The notes: generated by a model from the sequence alone, not told the origin. Positions 8,131-14,981 are shown, counted from the stretch's first letter. The stretch: 16,388 nt of DNA from Zygnema cylindricum (GCA_037447655.1 JBBHKE010000758.1:1-16388); one strand, 5' to 3'. Translations and numbers: made by a program.

Positions 8131-8337
8131 TGTTGAAATAAGTAGTTTTTGTATTTTCTAGTTTAAAATAAATTAGCGGAAACATATATAAGAAATGATG
8201 GCAGCCTGCCTCCATCTCTTCTCTCTCTCCCCCATACTTATTGTAGTCACTGAAAGAGAGAGAGAGCGATGGAGCCATGGCTGCCTCAGCTCCATAGGAA
8301 GGACTAAAGAGTGACTTAAGTCACTCTCAACAAAAGG

Positions 8338-8405
8338 TTGAGTCCGGCAGGACTCGAACCCCCGACCAATAGAGCGCGGCGTAGCCGTTAGCTCTAACCA
8401 GTCTG
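8338..8405 (-). other. tRNA-like segment antisense in LTR C
   Basis: On the minus strand this reads CTGGTTAGAGC (D-arm and A-box-like), then GGTCGGGGGTTCGAGTCC with a perfect B box (GGTTCGAGTCC, 8350-8360), then TGCCGGACTC where the 3' acceptor strand would lie. It resembles the 3' two-thirds of a eukaryotic tRNA. The matching 5' acceptor strand is not found, the D stem does not pair and one T-stem pair is mismatched, so it is unlikely to be a working tRNA gene. Homologous, more decayed segments lie in LTRs A (about 765-820), B (about 12705-12775), D (about 10698-10765) and E, all antisense to the LTR. Confidence 0.5.
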
Positions 8406-8520
8406 TCGTAGAAGTCCGTTAGATTATATAGGGTTTCATTCATATATAAACTGTTGTATAGTACCGAAATGATCTAACTGGAATATGAAACGAAACGAAC
8501 ATAGAACTTGTTAAGGTTTA

Positions 8521-8541
8521 GTGCGAAACGTCATTTCGCAC
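8521..8541. repeat. Perfect dyad in U3 of LTR C
   Basis: GTGCGAAA and TTTCGCAC separated by five bases. The corresponding place in LTR D (10911-10938) and LTR B (12537-12556) also holds a perfect dyad, with different arm sequences. Confidence 0.6.
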
Positions 8542-8582
8542 GAAACAAATGAAACAGACACTTTTAACGGTCGACATTTAAT

Positions 8583-8599
8583 GTCGGATTTAATCCGAC
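8583..8599. repeat. Second perfect dyad in U3 of LTR C
   Basis: GTCGGATT and AATCCGAC around a single T. It follows the GTGCGAAA dyad by about 40 bp; just upstream is GACATTTAATGTC, another small dyad overlapping it. Confidence 0.6.
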
Positions 8600-8756
8600 G
8601 GCGCACGTCGTCGCCGAGATCGCGGAATGGTCACTTTGGATTTTATGGAAGTGGCATGACGTGGCGCCGCGTGGAAGGATGACATTCGGTCGCGGGAATT
8701 CCGGAGGAAATACGGACAAGTGGAAAAATGACATGCGTCCACTTAAGAGCCTTATC

Positions 8757-8780
8757 GTACACCGGCCATACAGAAAGTAC
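8757..8780 (+). promoter_or_regulatory. Triple GTAC module, LTR C (one core decayed)
   Basis: Cores at 8757 (GTAC), 8768 (ATAC) and 8777 (GTAC): steps of 11 and 9, the mirror of the minus-strand copies as expected. Further GTACs at 8791, 8801 and 8827. About 135 bp upstream of TATAAA. Confidence 0.5.
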
Positions 8781-8893
8781 ATCGGCCATAGTACCTTTCT
8801 GTACTTTACAGTAATACGATTGGTTCGTACTTTAGTAGATAGGGGTTGTGAGAAGGATTTAGGACTTAGGAAATATTTGGTAGACAGACACCT

Positions 8894-8931
8894 CTCTCTA
8901 AGAGAGCTTTGTATAAATTGGCATTTTTGCC
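8894..8931 (+). promoter_or_regulatory. TATA box flanked by two dyads, LTR C
   Basis: CTCTCT-A-AGAGAG (8894-8906) precedes TATAAA (8912-8917), followed by GGCA-TTTT-TGCC (8920-8931). Transcription would be expected to start some 25-30 bp after the TATA, so the second dyad lies just upstream of or at the start site. Confidence 0.6.
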
Positions 8932-9874
8932 GGCTCATAACTTATCGCCTGGTTGGCCGTTTTCAGTGATTTTTTTTCCTACGGACTCAGGGGAGTCCAA
9001 GCTACACAGGGGTGCAGTCAAATTCTCAGTTTGCCTTCTTGGGCAGAAGTGGTTGTGGCTTAAAGTGGGTTAGTTAAATACAATCTAGAGGCTTCCTATA
9101 TTCTGTAGTCCAATGGAGGACACAGAATTGCATAATTATAATCAGGTTGCGAGTATGGGTACGTCCCCATGTACTTGTAACTTAGCGAACTTACTTTGTT
9201 TTTTATCCGGGATCCGGCGGACTTGGAATTCAAGTGTCTGTATGTGATCACTCAAAATTGTTACTTTAGTTTGTCACAATTCTATATGTCGACAATGCTT
9301 GTGACGGTTTGGTATGTCTGGTGTCTCTTTATGATATCGTAAACGTACAGTTTTACAGCCATGGCTGTACTACATGCCTTTGCGTTTGCCTCTCCGTTCG
9401 GCCGCCATGAATGGAAAAGATTTCTTTTGGCCCTTGCATATATTTGTTTTTTCTTCGCGCATTTGTTGTATTCTTCCCAACGTCTTTTGGCTCGCGCACC
9501 TGCGGTCGCCCAAAGCATTGTGCCAACCTCCATATATGCCGCCAAAGTTGTGTTGCTGGTGCTTTTTCAAGTATCTTCCCTCTTTATCACCACAATTATA
9601 AAGGGCATATATTTTTTTTTGTTGAACTGTCAAAATTCACACATCTATAAATTTGAAAATCAACATATGTGCATTTCATATATATATATGATCATAATTA
9701 TTTACATAACTTTATATATAGTTTCAAATTAATAGCTAACCCTAAATTGGGAGGGGACATGATAGGTGTAAAAATCTCTCAAGTAACTAGTTGAAATTTA
9801 CTAATTAGTTCTATTTAGCTAAAAATAACATCTACTCTACATTAAATATTAGGGGAATACAAAGTAAATTATAG

Positions 9875-9974
9875 CTTCCTCTTCCTCCTTTCCTCTCCCA
9901 GCCTCTTTCGACCTCCCCCCTCCCCCACTTTTTTACACTCCATCTCCCTCCTCTCCCTCCTCCTCCTTCCACCC
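9875..9974 (+). repeat. Pyrimidine-rich low-complexity tract
   Basis: About 100 bp of C and T with only a few purines, in CTCC and TCC-rich order. Such tracts can form triplex DNA and often arise by slippage. The plus strand is the pyrimidine strand. Confidence 0.8.
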
Positions 9975-10370
9975 ATTTATGCTCTATCTTCCTCTGTTGA
10001 CTCTGCACCTGCACTTTTCTTACAATTATGAGAATGTGACTAGTTCTTTTCCTTGTATTTTTTACCCCTTTATCCTTAACTGTTTTTTTCTGTTTGTTTT
10101 TTAATTGAAAAGCCACATTAAATTTACTGACTTACATGTTTTTGTTATGTCCAATTACGAAGACAGCCATACATATATTTAGTGCGAAAGTAGCAGAGAA
10201 GCAAATACCATTATGAAACAGCGTGAACAACATTTAGTGGGATGTGTGATGGGAAAAAAGGAATGCACGGCAAATTACTGTGGATGCAAGAGGGGACGAA
10301 AACACATTGGCGTGGATATAATGGAATGTTAACAAACATTATTGTATTTAGTGTGGATAATAAAGAGTGG

Positions 10371-10490
10371 CGAATTAAATGGTTAGACAGAGTACACAAT
10401 GTTCATGTGGATATCTTTCACAGCAAATGACATTGTCAACGGTCACAAAATGTAGTTGTGAGGTGGTCAAATAACATCATGAGAGAGTGT
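10371..10490 (+). pseudogene. Possible remnant of copia RNase H 3' end
   Basis: The plus-strand reading ends in HNVHVDIFHSK, which resembles the ADIFTK block near the C-terminus of copia RNase H. The following GAGGTGGTCAAATAA and GAGAGAGTG next to the LTR D start resemble the last codons (GTGTGGTCTTAAAATAA) and polypurine tract of element 2. If correct, LTR D would also be the 3' LTR of an older plus-strand element. The similarity is short and the preceding sequence does not fit RNase H well, so this is tentative. Confidence 0.22.
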
Positions 10491-10910
10491 TGTTGAAATG
10501 TATGTATTTTTTAGGTCTAAATAAAGGAAATATAATAAGAGGAAGTCAACAAAGGCAACCTGCCTCTCGCATCACTCTCCAAACCCCCACACTTGTCGCA
10601 ATCACTGAAAGTTAGAAAGGAAGCCAGAGCCATGGCTGTCGATGCTGCCCAAAGAGAGAGACAAGCTGTAGTATTTCGTAGGTTTACCAAAAGTGTCTTG
10701 ACAAACCCAGGACTTGATCTTGGTACTTGCCGTCCGTCAAGAATCTAGGAGCCGGTAACTTTATCCTGTATTCTAGGACCTGTGCTAGAATATATAGGGT
10801 ACGATAAATATATAAACATGAATATTTAGACTAAATCATTAAACGGGATAGTAAGACATAGATACAGTTTGTATTGTACGGACTACAGATTATCTCGAAA
10901 CGGATATCGC

Positions 10911-10938
10911 GTATTTGTTTCAAATGTGAAACAAATAC
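10911..10938. repeat. Perfect 12-bp-arm hairpin in U3 of LTR D
   Basis: GTATTTGTTTCA and TGAAACAAATAC separated by AATG. Copy B has TTGTTTCG and CGAAACAA (12537-12556) and copy C has GTGCGAAA and TTTCGCAC (8521-8541) in the aligned position. Confidence 0.75.
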
Positions 10939-11054
10939 CACGTAATCATTAAAACGGCCAATTTAAAATGTCGGTCTTCATCAATTAGCCGTGGTACAAG
11001 CCACGATTTTGGAGTGGGCGAATTCGCGTTTTCAGGCAATGCTACTATGGATGA

Positions 11055-11060
11055 CACGTG
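11055..11060. promoter_or_regulatory. G-box in U3 of LTR D
   Basis: CACGTG within GACACGTGGCA, followed by the GGATCGCGGGATC block that corresponds to CCGCGATCTCGG in LTR B. Confidence 0.45.
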
Positions 11061-11142
11061 GCATGATCCGAGAGGATCGCGGGATCTCCGGAACGGAAGA
11101 TGACAATTCTAAAAGTGAGATATCTCACATTATAGCGATGTT

Positions 11143-11166
11143 GTACCTGGAACGTGCAGAAATTAC
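11143..11166 (+). promoter_or_regulatory. Triple GTAC module, LTR D (decayed, reinforced by others)
   Basis: Cores at 11143 (GTAC), 11154 (GTGC) and 11163 (TTAC) keep the 11- and 9-bp steps. Five more intact GTACs follow at 11171, 11177, 11187, 11192 and 11213, including CCGTACAA. The module is about 135 bp upstream of the TATA box. Confidence 0.4.
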
Positions 11167-11297
11167 TAAGGTACATGTACTTTCTTGTACCGTACAATCT
11201 TACGATTAGTCCGTACCTTAGTTCTAGGGGGCTTAGAGAGGGGTTTTAGGACTTAGAATAATTTTAGTAGATAGCCGCCTCTCTTCCTAAGAGCACC

Positions 11298-11320
11298 TAT
11301 ATAAATAGGCAAACTTTGCC
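11298..11320 (+). promoter_or_regulatory. TATA box and GGCAAA/TTTGCC dyad, LTR D
   Basis: TATATAAATA (11298-11307) abuts GGCAAA-C-TTTGCC (11308-11320), a perfect dyad. Upstream, CTCTT and AAGAG (11281-11293) form the preceding dyad. The half-site differs from the GGTCAA of copies B and I but pairing is retained. Confidence 0.65.
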
Positions 11321-11652
11321 ATTTAATTACAACTCACTCAGTAAACAATATCACTGATTCTTTTTGCTGGCGGACTCAAGGGATTCCATGCTACACATCC
11401 GTGTAGTCAATCAAAGTTTTTTCTTGCCAAGGTGGCTGCATATCTAAAGGAACTTAAATGTGGGAAATGTTATCCAAAACTCATATTCTAACTCTGCATT
11501 CTGAGGTGGAACTGAGCACACAAAGTCTTATTTCACAGGGGTGAAATTGTATTGGGGACTTGACTTTGAAGTGTCAATCATTCGGTTTTGTGTCAACTTG
11601 GAGTTGGCACTAGCTAGATAAGCTTCTTGTGAGTTGCCTACTCTGAGGACCA

Positions 11653-11945
11653 ATGGAGGTCTCACAGTTATAAGTTATAGGCTCACCATCTAGGGTGCCT
11701 ATGTTTGATGGAACAACCTTCACTAATTTGGATTTGACGATGGAGGGATTGCTTTTCGAGAAGCTTTTATGGGGAATTGTTTCGGGACAAGTGAGGTGGT
11801 TGCCACCGAGCTTTGGTGGAACTCACTACAGGGATTCATCCGGGGCTTCCTAGAAAACCAACCGGATTTCATATATAATTAAAGGTGAAGGGAAAATCAT
11901 AGCCATGGAAGGGGGAAAATGGGAGAAAAAAAATGGAACACCTAC
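11653..11945 (+). pseudogene. Gag N-terminal fragment of copy D
   Basis: ATG at 11653 opens MEVSQL, then a TAA at codon 7; the same frame continues SPSRVPMFDGTTFTNLDLT, then EGLLFEKLLWGIVSGQVRW (about 11740-11800), PPSFGGTHY, a second stop (TAG), and a lysine-rich end with IIAMEGGKWE. This is the gag opening of plant copia elements; element 1 has the matching RVPIFDG, FEKHLWGILS and GFGGTRF. About 97 codons survive out of several hundred. The fragment ends where the inverted copy B begins. Confidence 0.75.
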
Positions 11946-12152
11946 GTAACTCTAAGACCTTTATAGGTCCTTAGAGTAGGTAGCTCACACGAAGCCTCTA
12001 GGATAACCCTAACCCCTTTGTGTTTCAGCAAGTATAATTGCAACCCTGACAAACCAAAATTCTGACCACCTACACATCGTGAAGGAAAGACTCCCCTGGG
12101 TCTATAGCAAAAAGAATCTCTGAATTTGTTCCCTGAGCAGTAAGTTATGAAG

Positions 12153-12192
12153 GGTCAAAGTTGACCTTTTGTACTGAAGCTCTCTAAGAGAG
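12153..12192 (-). promoter_or_regulatory. Core promoter dyads of LTR B
   Basis: On the minus strand CTCTCT-T-AGAGAG (12180-12192) is followed by a degenerate TATA (CAGTACAAAA) and by GGTCAA-CT-TTGACC (12153-12166), a perfect 6+6 dyad with two W-box cores. Confidence 0.55.
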
Positions 12193-12303
12193 AGGGTCTA
12201 ATCTATCAAATTTTTCTAAGTCCCATCTTTCTCTAAAGCACTATCTACTGAAGTACGGCACCAATCATAATACTGTATTCTACATAAAGGTATAGGTGCC
12301 GGT

Positions 12304-12327
12304 GTACTTTTTGTACGGCCATTGTAC
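12304..12327 (-). promoter_or_regulatory. Triple GTAC module, LTR B (intact)
   Basis: GTAC at 12304, 12313 and 12324. On the minus strand the inner two read TCGTACAA and CCGTACAA, both containing CGTACAA, the main part of the SBP-factor consensus. About 140 bp upstream of the TATA position. Confidence 0.55.
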
Positions 12328-12407
12328 GACATGGCCATCAAGTCGACACATGTCATTTTTTGATTCGTTTCTGTAAATCTTGGAGATACCGTAATCTAAT
12401 TTTATTG

Positions 12408-12434
12408 TGCCACGTGGCAATTGATGTGACGTCA
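12408..12434. promoter_or_regulatory. Palindromic G-box and CRE-like site, LTR B
   Basis: TGCCACGTGGCA (12408-12419) is a perfect 12-bp palindrome with G-box core, and TGACGTCA (12427-12434) a perfect bZIP C-box/CRE-like palindrome eight bases away. Paired bZIP sites of this type are known in plant light- and ABA-responsive promoters; a role in this LTR is inferred. Confidence 0.55.
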
Positions 12435-12978
12435 ACCGCAAAACGCCGAAAACCTATTCCGCGATCTCGGCATGCTTCGTGGTCGTCCGATTAAGCCGGA
12501 TTATAATCGTGGCCGTCATAAATACTTGCGCAATATTTGTTTCGTCTTCGAAACAAGATGCGCGGTATCCGTTTCGGATGTTCTGTACGCCATACATTAC
12601 AAACTATATCTATGTCTAAATATCATGTTAAATGATATAGCCTATGTGTTAACATTTAAATAGCTACCAAACCTTATATCCTCTAACTTTGATCTCAAAC
12701 TAATTGGCTGAGTCAACCAGCTACCAGCGTCCTTGACGGACGGCAAGTACCAAGTTCATATCTTGGGTCTGTCAAGATCTCTTTTGGTAAAATCTACCTA
12801 CCTAATGTCTGTCCCCGTTGGGATAGTATAGGCGGCCATGGCTATATCTCCCTCTCCAACTTTCAATGATTTCCACAAATGTGGGAGCTGTAGAGAGGAG
12901 TTAGAGGCACACTGTCTCTACTTCTTTTCCGCATTTTCGAAAACCTAGAAAATACTAAAATAACCTTTAATTTCTACA

Positions 12979-12992
12979 CTCCCCTTTTTTTC
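12979..12992 (-). other. Polypurine tract of copia element 2
   Basis: Minus strand GAAAAAAAGGGGAG immediately precedes the TG of LTR B. A purine run at this place primes plus-strand cDNA synthesis in LTR retrotransposons. Confidence 0.75.
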
Positions 12993-13002
12993 TAGTCACT
13001 GT

Positions 13003-13620
13003 TTATTTTAAGACCACACTTCTCCGGCAGAAAATTAGTTTAGAGGAAGGCACAAGTTTGGTGATCATATTTGCTACCATTTCACTATCTGGTTTATACT
13101 CCAAACAGATTATCTTGTTTTCTACTTTCTCCCTAACAAAGCTAAGACTTATGTCCATGTGTTTGGCTTTAAACTGATGTTTATTATTGGCAGAAATGGC
13201 AATGGCAGTCTGATTAACACAAAACACTTTTTGGACACCACTCTTAAGATGACCAAGCTCACCAAGCAAAGACTTCACCCACATTAATTCTTTTACAGCA
13301 GAGCAAGAAGCTTTGTACTCAGCCTCCATGGTGGACTGAGAAATGACTTTTTGCTGCTTGGTGCTCCAACAGCAAGCCCCATCACCCACATACAATACAT
13401 ATCCAGATGTGCATCTCCTTATAGAAGTATCCCCATAGCTGCCATTACTCCAACTAGTGATGTCAGTATTGTTCCCACCCAAATGCAACCATAGATCCCT
13501 AGTCCGTATGAGATATCTAAAGTCTCTGATAGGTTCCTCCCAATCTTTCTTAGTGGGAGCATTCAAACTCCTATTTAGTACTTCTACCGCAGCGGCTATG
13601 TTCGGACGGGTAAAATTCAT
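13003..13620 (-). pseudogene. Copia 2 RNase H domain
   Basis: Open for 205 codons. RNase H removes the RNA strand from the RNA-DNA hybrid. The N-terminal MNFTRPNIAAAVEVLNR is the end of the RT thumb/connection (TRPDI block). RNase H follows with TSGYVLYVGDGACCWSTKQQ (72-91), ISQSTMEAEYKA (93-104), VFCVNQTAI (132-140) and KHMDISLSFVRE. Two catalytic carboxylates are lost: the usual DADWAGD is SWSNGSYGD (56-64), and the usual CDN is CVN at residue 135; EAEY is kept. The open frame ends in VVLK just before the polypurine tract. Long openness with lost active-site residues suggests fairly recent decay by point substitutions. Confidence 0.85.
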
Positions 13621-13670
13621 GAATATTTTAAGGTGCCCACTACTTATCTATAAGGGATGGTCTACATAAA

Positions 13671-14549
13671 TCAATTCTCTTCCGCGCCTGCCTTATCATC
13701 TAAGATTATAACTCCCTCTTCCACACTCCCTTCATTTCCCTTCTTTAATTCCATAGGAGTGGTACAACTATTATCCTTAACCATTTGGATTTTTTCTAAC
13801 ATGTTTCCAATTGCCTCTTTTTGAGTTAATCTTTTTATTTTTCTATCTCTGTATCTCTCTACCGAAATTCCCAAAATATATCTTGCTTCTCCCATATCTT
13901 TCATCTCAAATCTTCCTTTTAGATCATTTTTCAACTTATTTATTTTATACATAGATTTACATAAAACAAGCAAATCATCAACATAAATTGCAATAAAAAT
14001 AATTCTTTCCTCATCTTCAAACAAATGAATTGAGTGATATTAGCTAATCCGAATATATCCCAAACCTCTAAGAAATTCATCGAGCTTTTTGTTCCATTTT
14101 CGGGACGCATGTTTCAGCCCATACAAAGATTTGATCAATCAGCATACCTTGCTTTCCTCCCCTTGCTCCACAAATCCTTCGCGCTGTCGCATAAAAATTT
14201 CCTCTTCCAACTCTCCATGTAGAAAAGCCATCTTGATGTCTATCTGATGCACTTCCATGTCTATTGCTGCCGCCATACCGAGAAGTATCCGAAACCGAAG
14301 GAAACCTGACGACCGAGCAAAAGTCTCCTCGTAGTCAATTCCCTCTTTCTGGGTAAATCCCTTCGCTAACCGAGCCTTGTAGCACTCAATGGTGTTATCT
14401 CGGTTGAGTTTCAACTTAAATACCCACTTACACCCAACTGGCTTCTTGTCACGAGGACAATCCACCAATTCCCATGTATCGGCCTCTATAGTTGAGGCCA
14501 TCTCTTCATTAATGGTTGTTTTCCACCGGTTTCTCATAGGACAACTCAT
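13671..14549 (-). pseudogene. Copia 2 reverse transcriptase
   Basis: The first frame, 14549-14139, has INEEMASTIEADTWELVD, PVGCKWVFKLKLN, YKARLAKGFTQKEGIDYEETFA and HQIDIKMAFLHGELEEEIFM with the first catalytic aspartate D104. RLAKGFTQ lacks one residue of the usual RLVAKGFTQ, and ARSSGF replaces APV.RF. A frame change near 14130 leads to KSLYGLKHASRKWNKKLDEFL (about 14130-14065), which matches LYGLKQAPRQW. A further shift gives 14024-13671 with YVDD (residues 14-17), the catalytic pair, and RFEMKDMGEARYILGISVER. RT copies element RNA to DNA; here the domain is split over three frames. The start methionines are internal and not real starts. Confidence 0.88.
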
Positions 14550-14690
14550 TGCCTCATTCTAAGTTTCAGGTTCATCGGGGTGAGACAGTTTGGTTACCTT
14601 ATTGTTGACTAGCCTCTCTTGCATTCTTTTGCTGCTTCTTCTTCCTCCCTCAAACTCGGTTGTCGGAATAGATGGCTCTCTTGAATTCTT

Positions 14691-14981
14691 TCAAACAGTT
14701 TCTACTTCTCCTCTATCCCTTGCTTCCGGGTCGATTTCTACCACATTTTCCGCTTCGGTTGGAGTTGATACTAGGGGTTCCACATTTCTATCCTTCTCGA
14801 TCTCATCTGTACCCTTCTCGATCTCATCTCTACCTGCAATATCATTATCTTCTTGAAATCCTAGATAGTTAGGAAGGTCGAAGTCATCTGAATTTTTTGA
14901 CTCAAATCTGATTTTGACTGTCTTTGTATGATAAAAGGGATCTATTGATTTTCCTTCATCCATAAAAACTAGATGTTTCAC
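14691..14981 (-). pseudogene. Copia 2 integrase-RT linker
   Basis: Open for 96 codons, starting VKHLVFMDEGKSIDPFYHTKTVKIRF and then strongly acidic with repeated DEIEK units (two GTDEIEK/GRDEIEK-like copies near 14830-14800). Matches the linker of element 1 (VKHIVMMNEVKSTDPF, KVKIRFE). Function of this disordered spacer in copia elements is not defined; it separates integrase from RT. The stretch 14550-14690 to RT is out of frame. Confidence 0.65.

Larger units (their letters stand above)
8131..9247 (+). mobile_element. Copia 5' end: LTR copy C, leader, gag stub
   Basis: LTR from TGTTGAAATA at 8131 to about 9055 on the plus strand, then leader with CAATCTAGAGGCTTC, then ATG at 9113 in the same context (CCAATGGAGG) as the gag ATG of copy D. 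The frame from 9113 runs 44 codons to 9247 and opens MEDTELHNYNQV; it loses similarity to gag after about a dozen residues, so only a stub of gag remains. U3 contains the best tRNA-like segment (8338-8405), two perfect hairpins (8521-8541, 8583-8599) and the GTAC module. TATAAA is at 8912-8917. No polypurine tract precedes the LTR. The frames 8564-8938 and 8661-8969 fall inside the LTR and are incidental. Confidence 0.7.
9248..10490. other. Spacer between LTR elements, no recognised gene
   Basis: About 1.2 kb between the gag stub of copy C and LTR D. The part 9360-9560 is less AT-rich and is open in both strands (plus 9361-9732, minus 9545-9282), but neither reading shows a known domain and the minus one lacks an ATG at its beginning. 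The rest holds AT-rich sequence, a pyrimidine tract (9875-9974) and short plus-strand frames near 10183-10430. The last 120 bp may be the decayed end of a copia RNase H. Confidence 0.4.
10491..11945 (+). mobile_element. Copia 5' end: LTR copy D, leader, gag start
   Basis: LTR from TGTTGAAATG at 10491 to about 11440, leader to 11652, gag start 11653-11945. It shares with LTRs A, B and C the blocks CCTGCCTC, ACACTTGTCG, GAGCCATGGCTG and CTTGGTACTTGCCGTCCGTCAA. CACGTG is at 11055-11060 and TATATAAATA, the best TATA of the window, at 11298-11307. The leader block GATAAGCTTCTTGTGAGTTGCC matches the reverse complement of the leader in copies A and B. The sequence breaks at about 11940-11960 into the inverted copy B. 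The frame 10991-11209 lies in U3 and is incidental. Confidence 0.75.
11946..12978 (-). mobile_element. LTR copy B plus leader, minus strand
   Basis: On the minus strand the LTR starts TGTAGAAATT at 12978, directly next to the polypurine tract of copia element 2, and runs to about 12043; leader sequence follows to about 11946. As the LTR beside the tract it is the 3' LTR of element 2, yet a 3' LTR should not be followed by leader, so it also acts as 5' LTR of a second, truncated unit. It contains a perfect TGCCACGTGGCA G-box, TGACGTCA, intact GTAC triple, TATA-region dyads and a decayed tRNA-like segment. The gag ATG position reads ATA. The frame 12472-12663 is incidental. Confidence 0.75.

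Noticed and set aside
8338-8405. Functional tRNA gene on the minus strand
   Set aside because: No 5' acceptor strand complementary to the 3' CCGGACTC part, D stem does not pair and one T-stem pair mismatches; annotated as tRNA-like relic.
8564-8969. Two overlapping frames of about 100-125 codons on opposite strands
   Set aside because: Both are inside U3/R of LTR C and cover its promoter; no protein signature and not conserved in LTR D.
9355-9368. ACAGCCATGGCTGT palindrome as start of another LTR copy
   Set aside because: It resembles the AGCCATGGCT landmark of the LTR family but the flanks do not align with any LTR copy.
9282-9732. Overlapping frames on both strands in the less AT-rich part of the spacer, possible exon
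   Set aside because: Neither frame shows a known domain, splice context or good start; kept only as unassigned spacer.
11430-11460. tRNA primer binding site after LTR D
   Set aside because: The usual copia initiator-Met sequence TGGTATCAGAGC is not visible after any of the six LTRs, so neither the site nor the exact LTR 3' end could be fixed.
14590-14872. Serine/leucine-rich plus-strand frames resembling a signal peptide
   Set aside because: Antisense shadow of the acidic integrase-RT linker of copia element 2.
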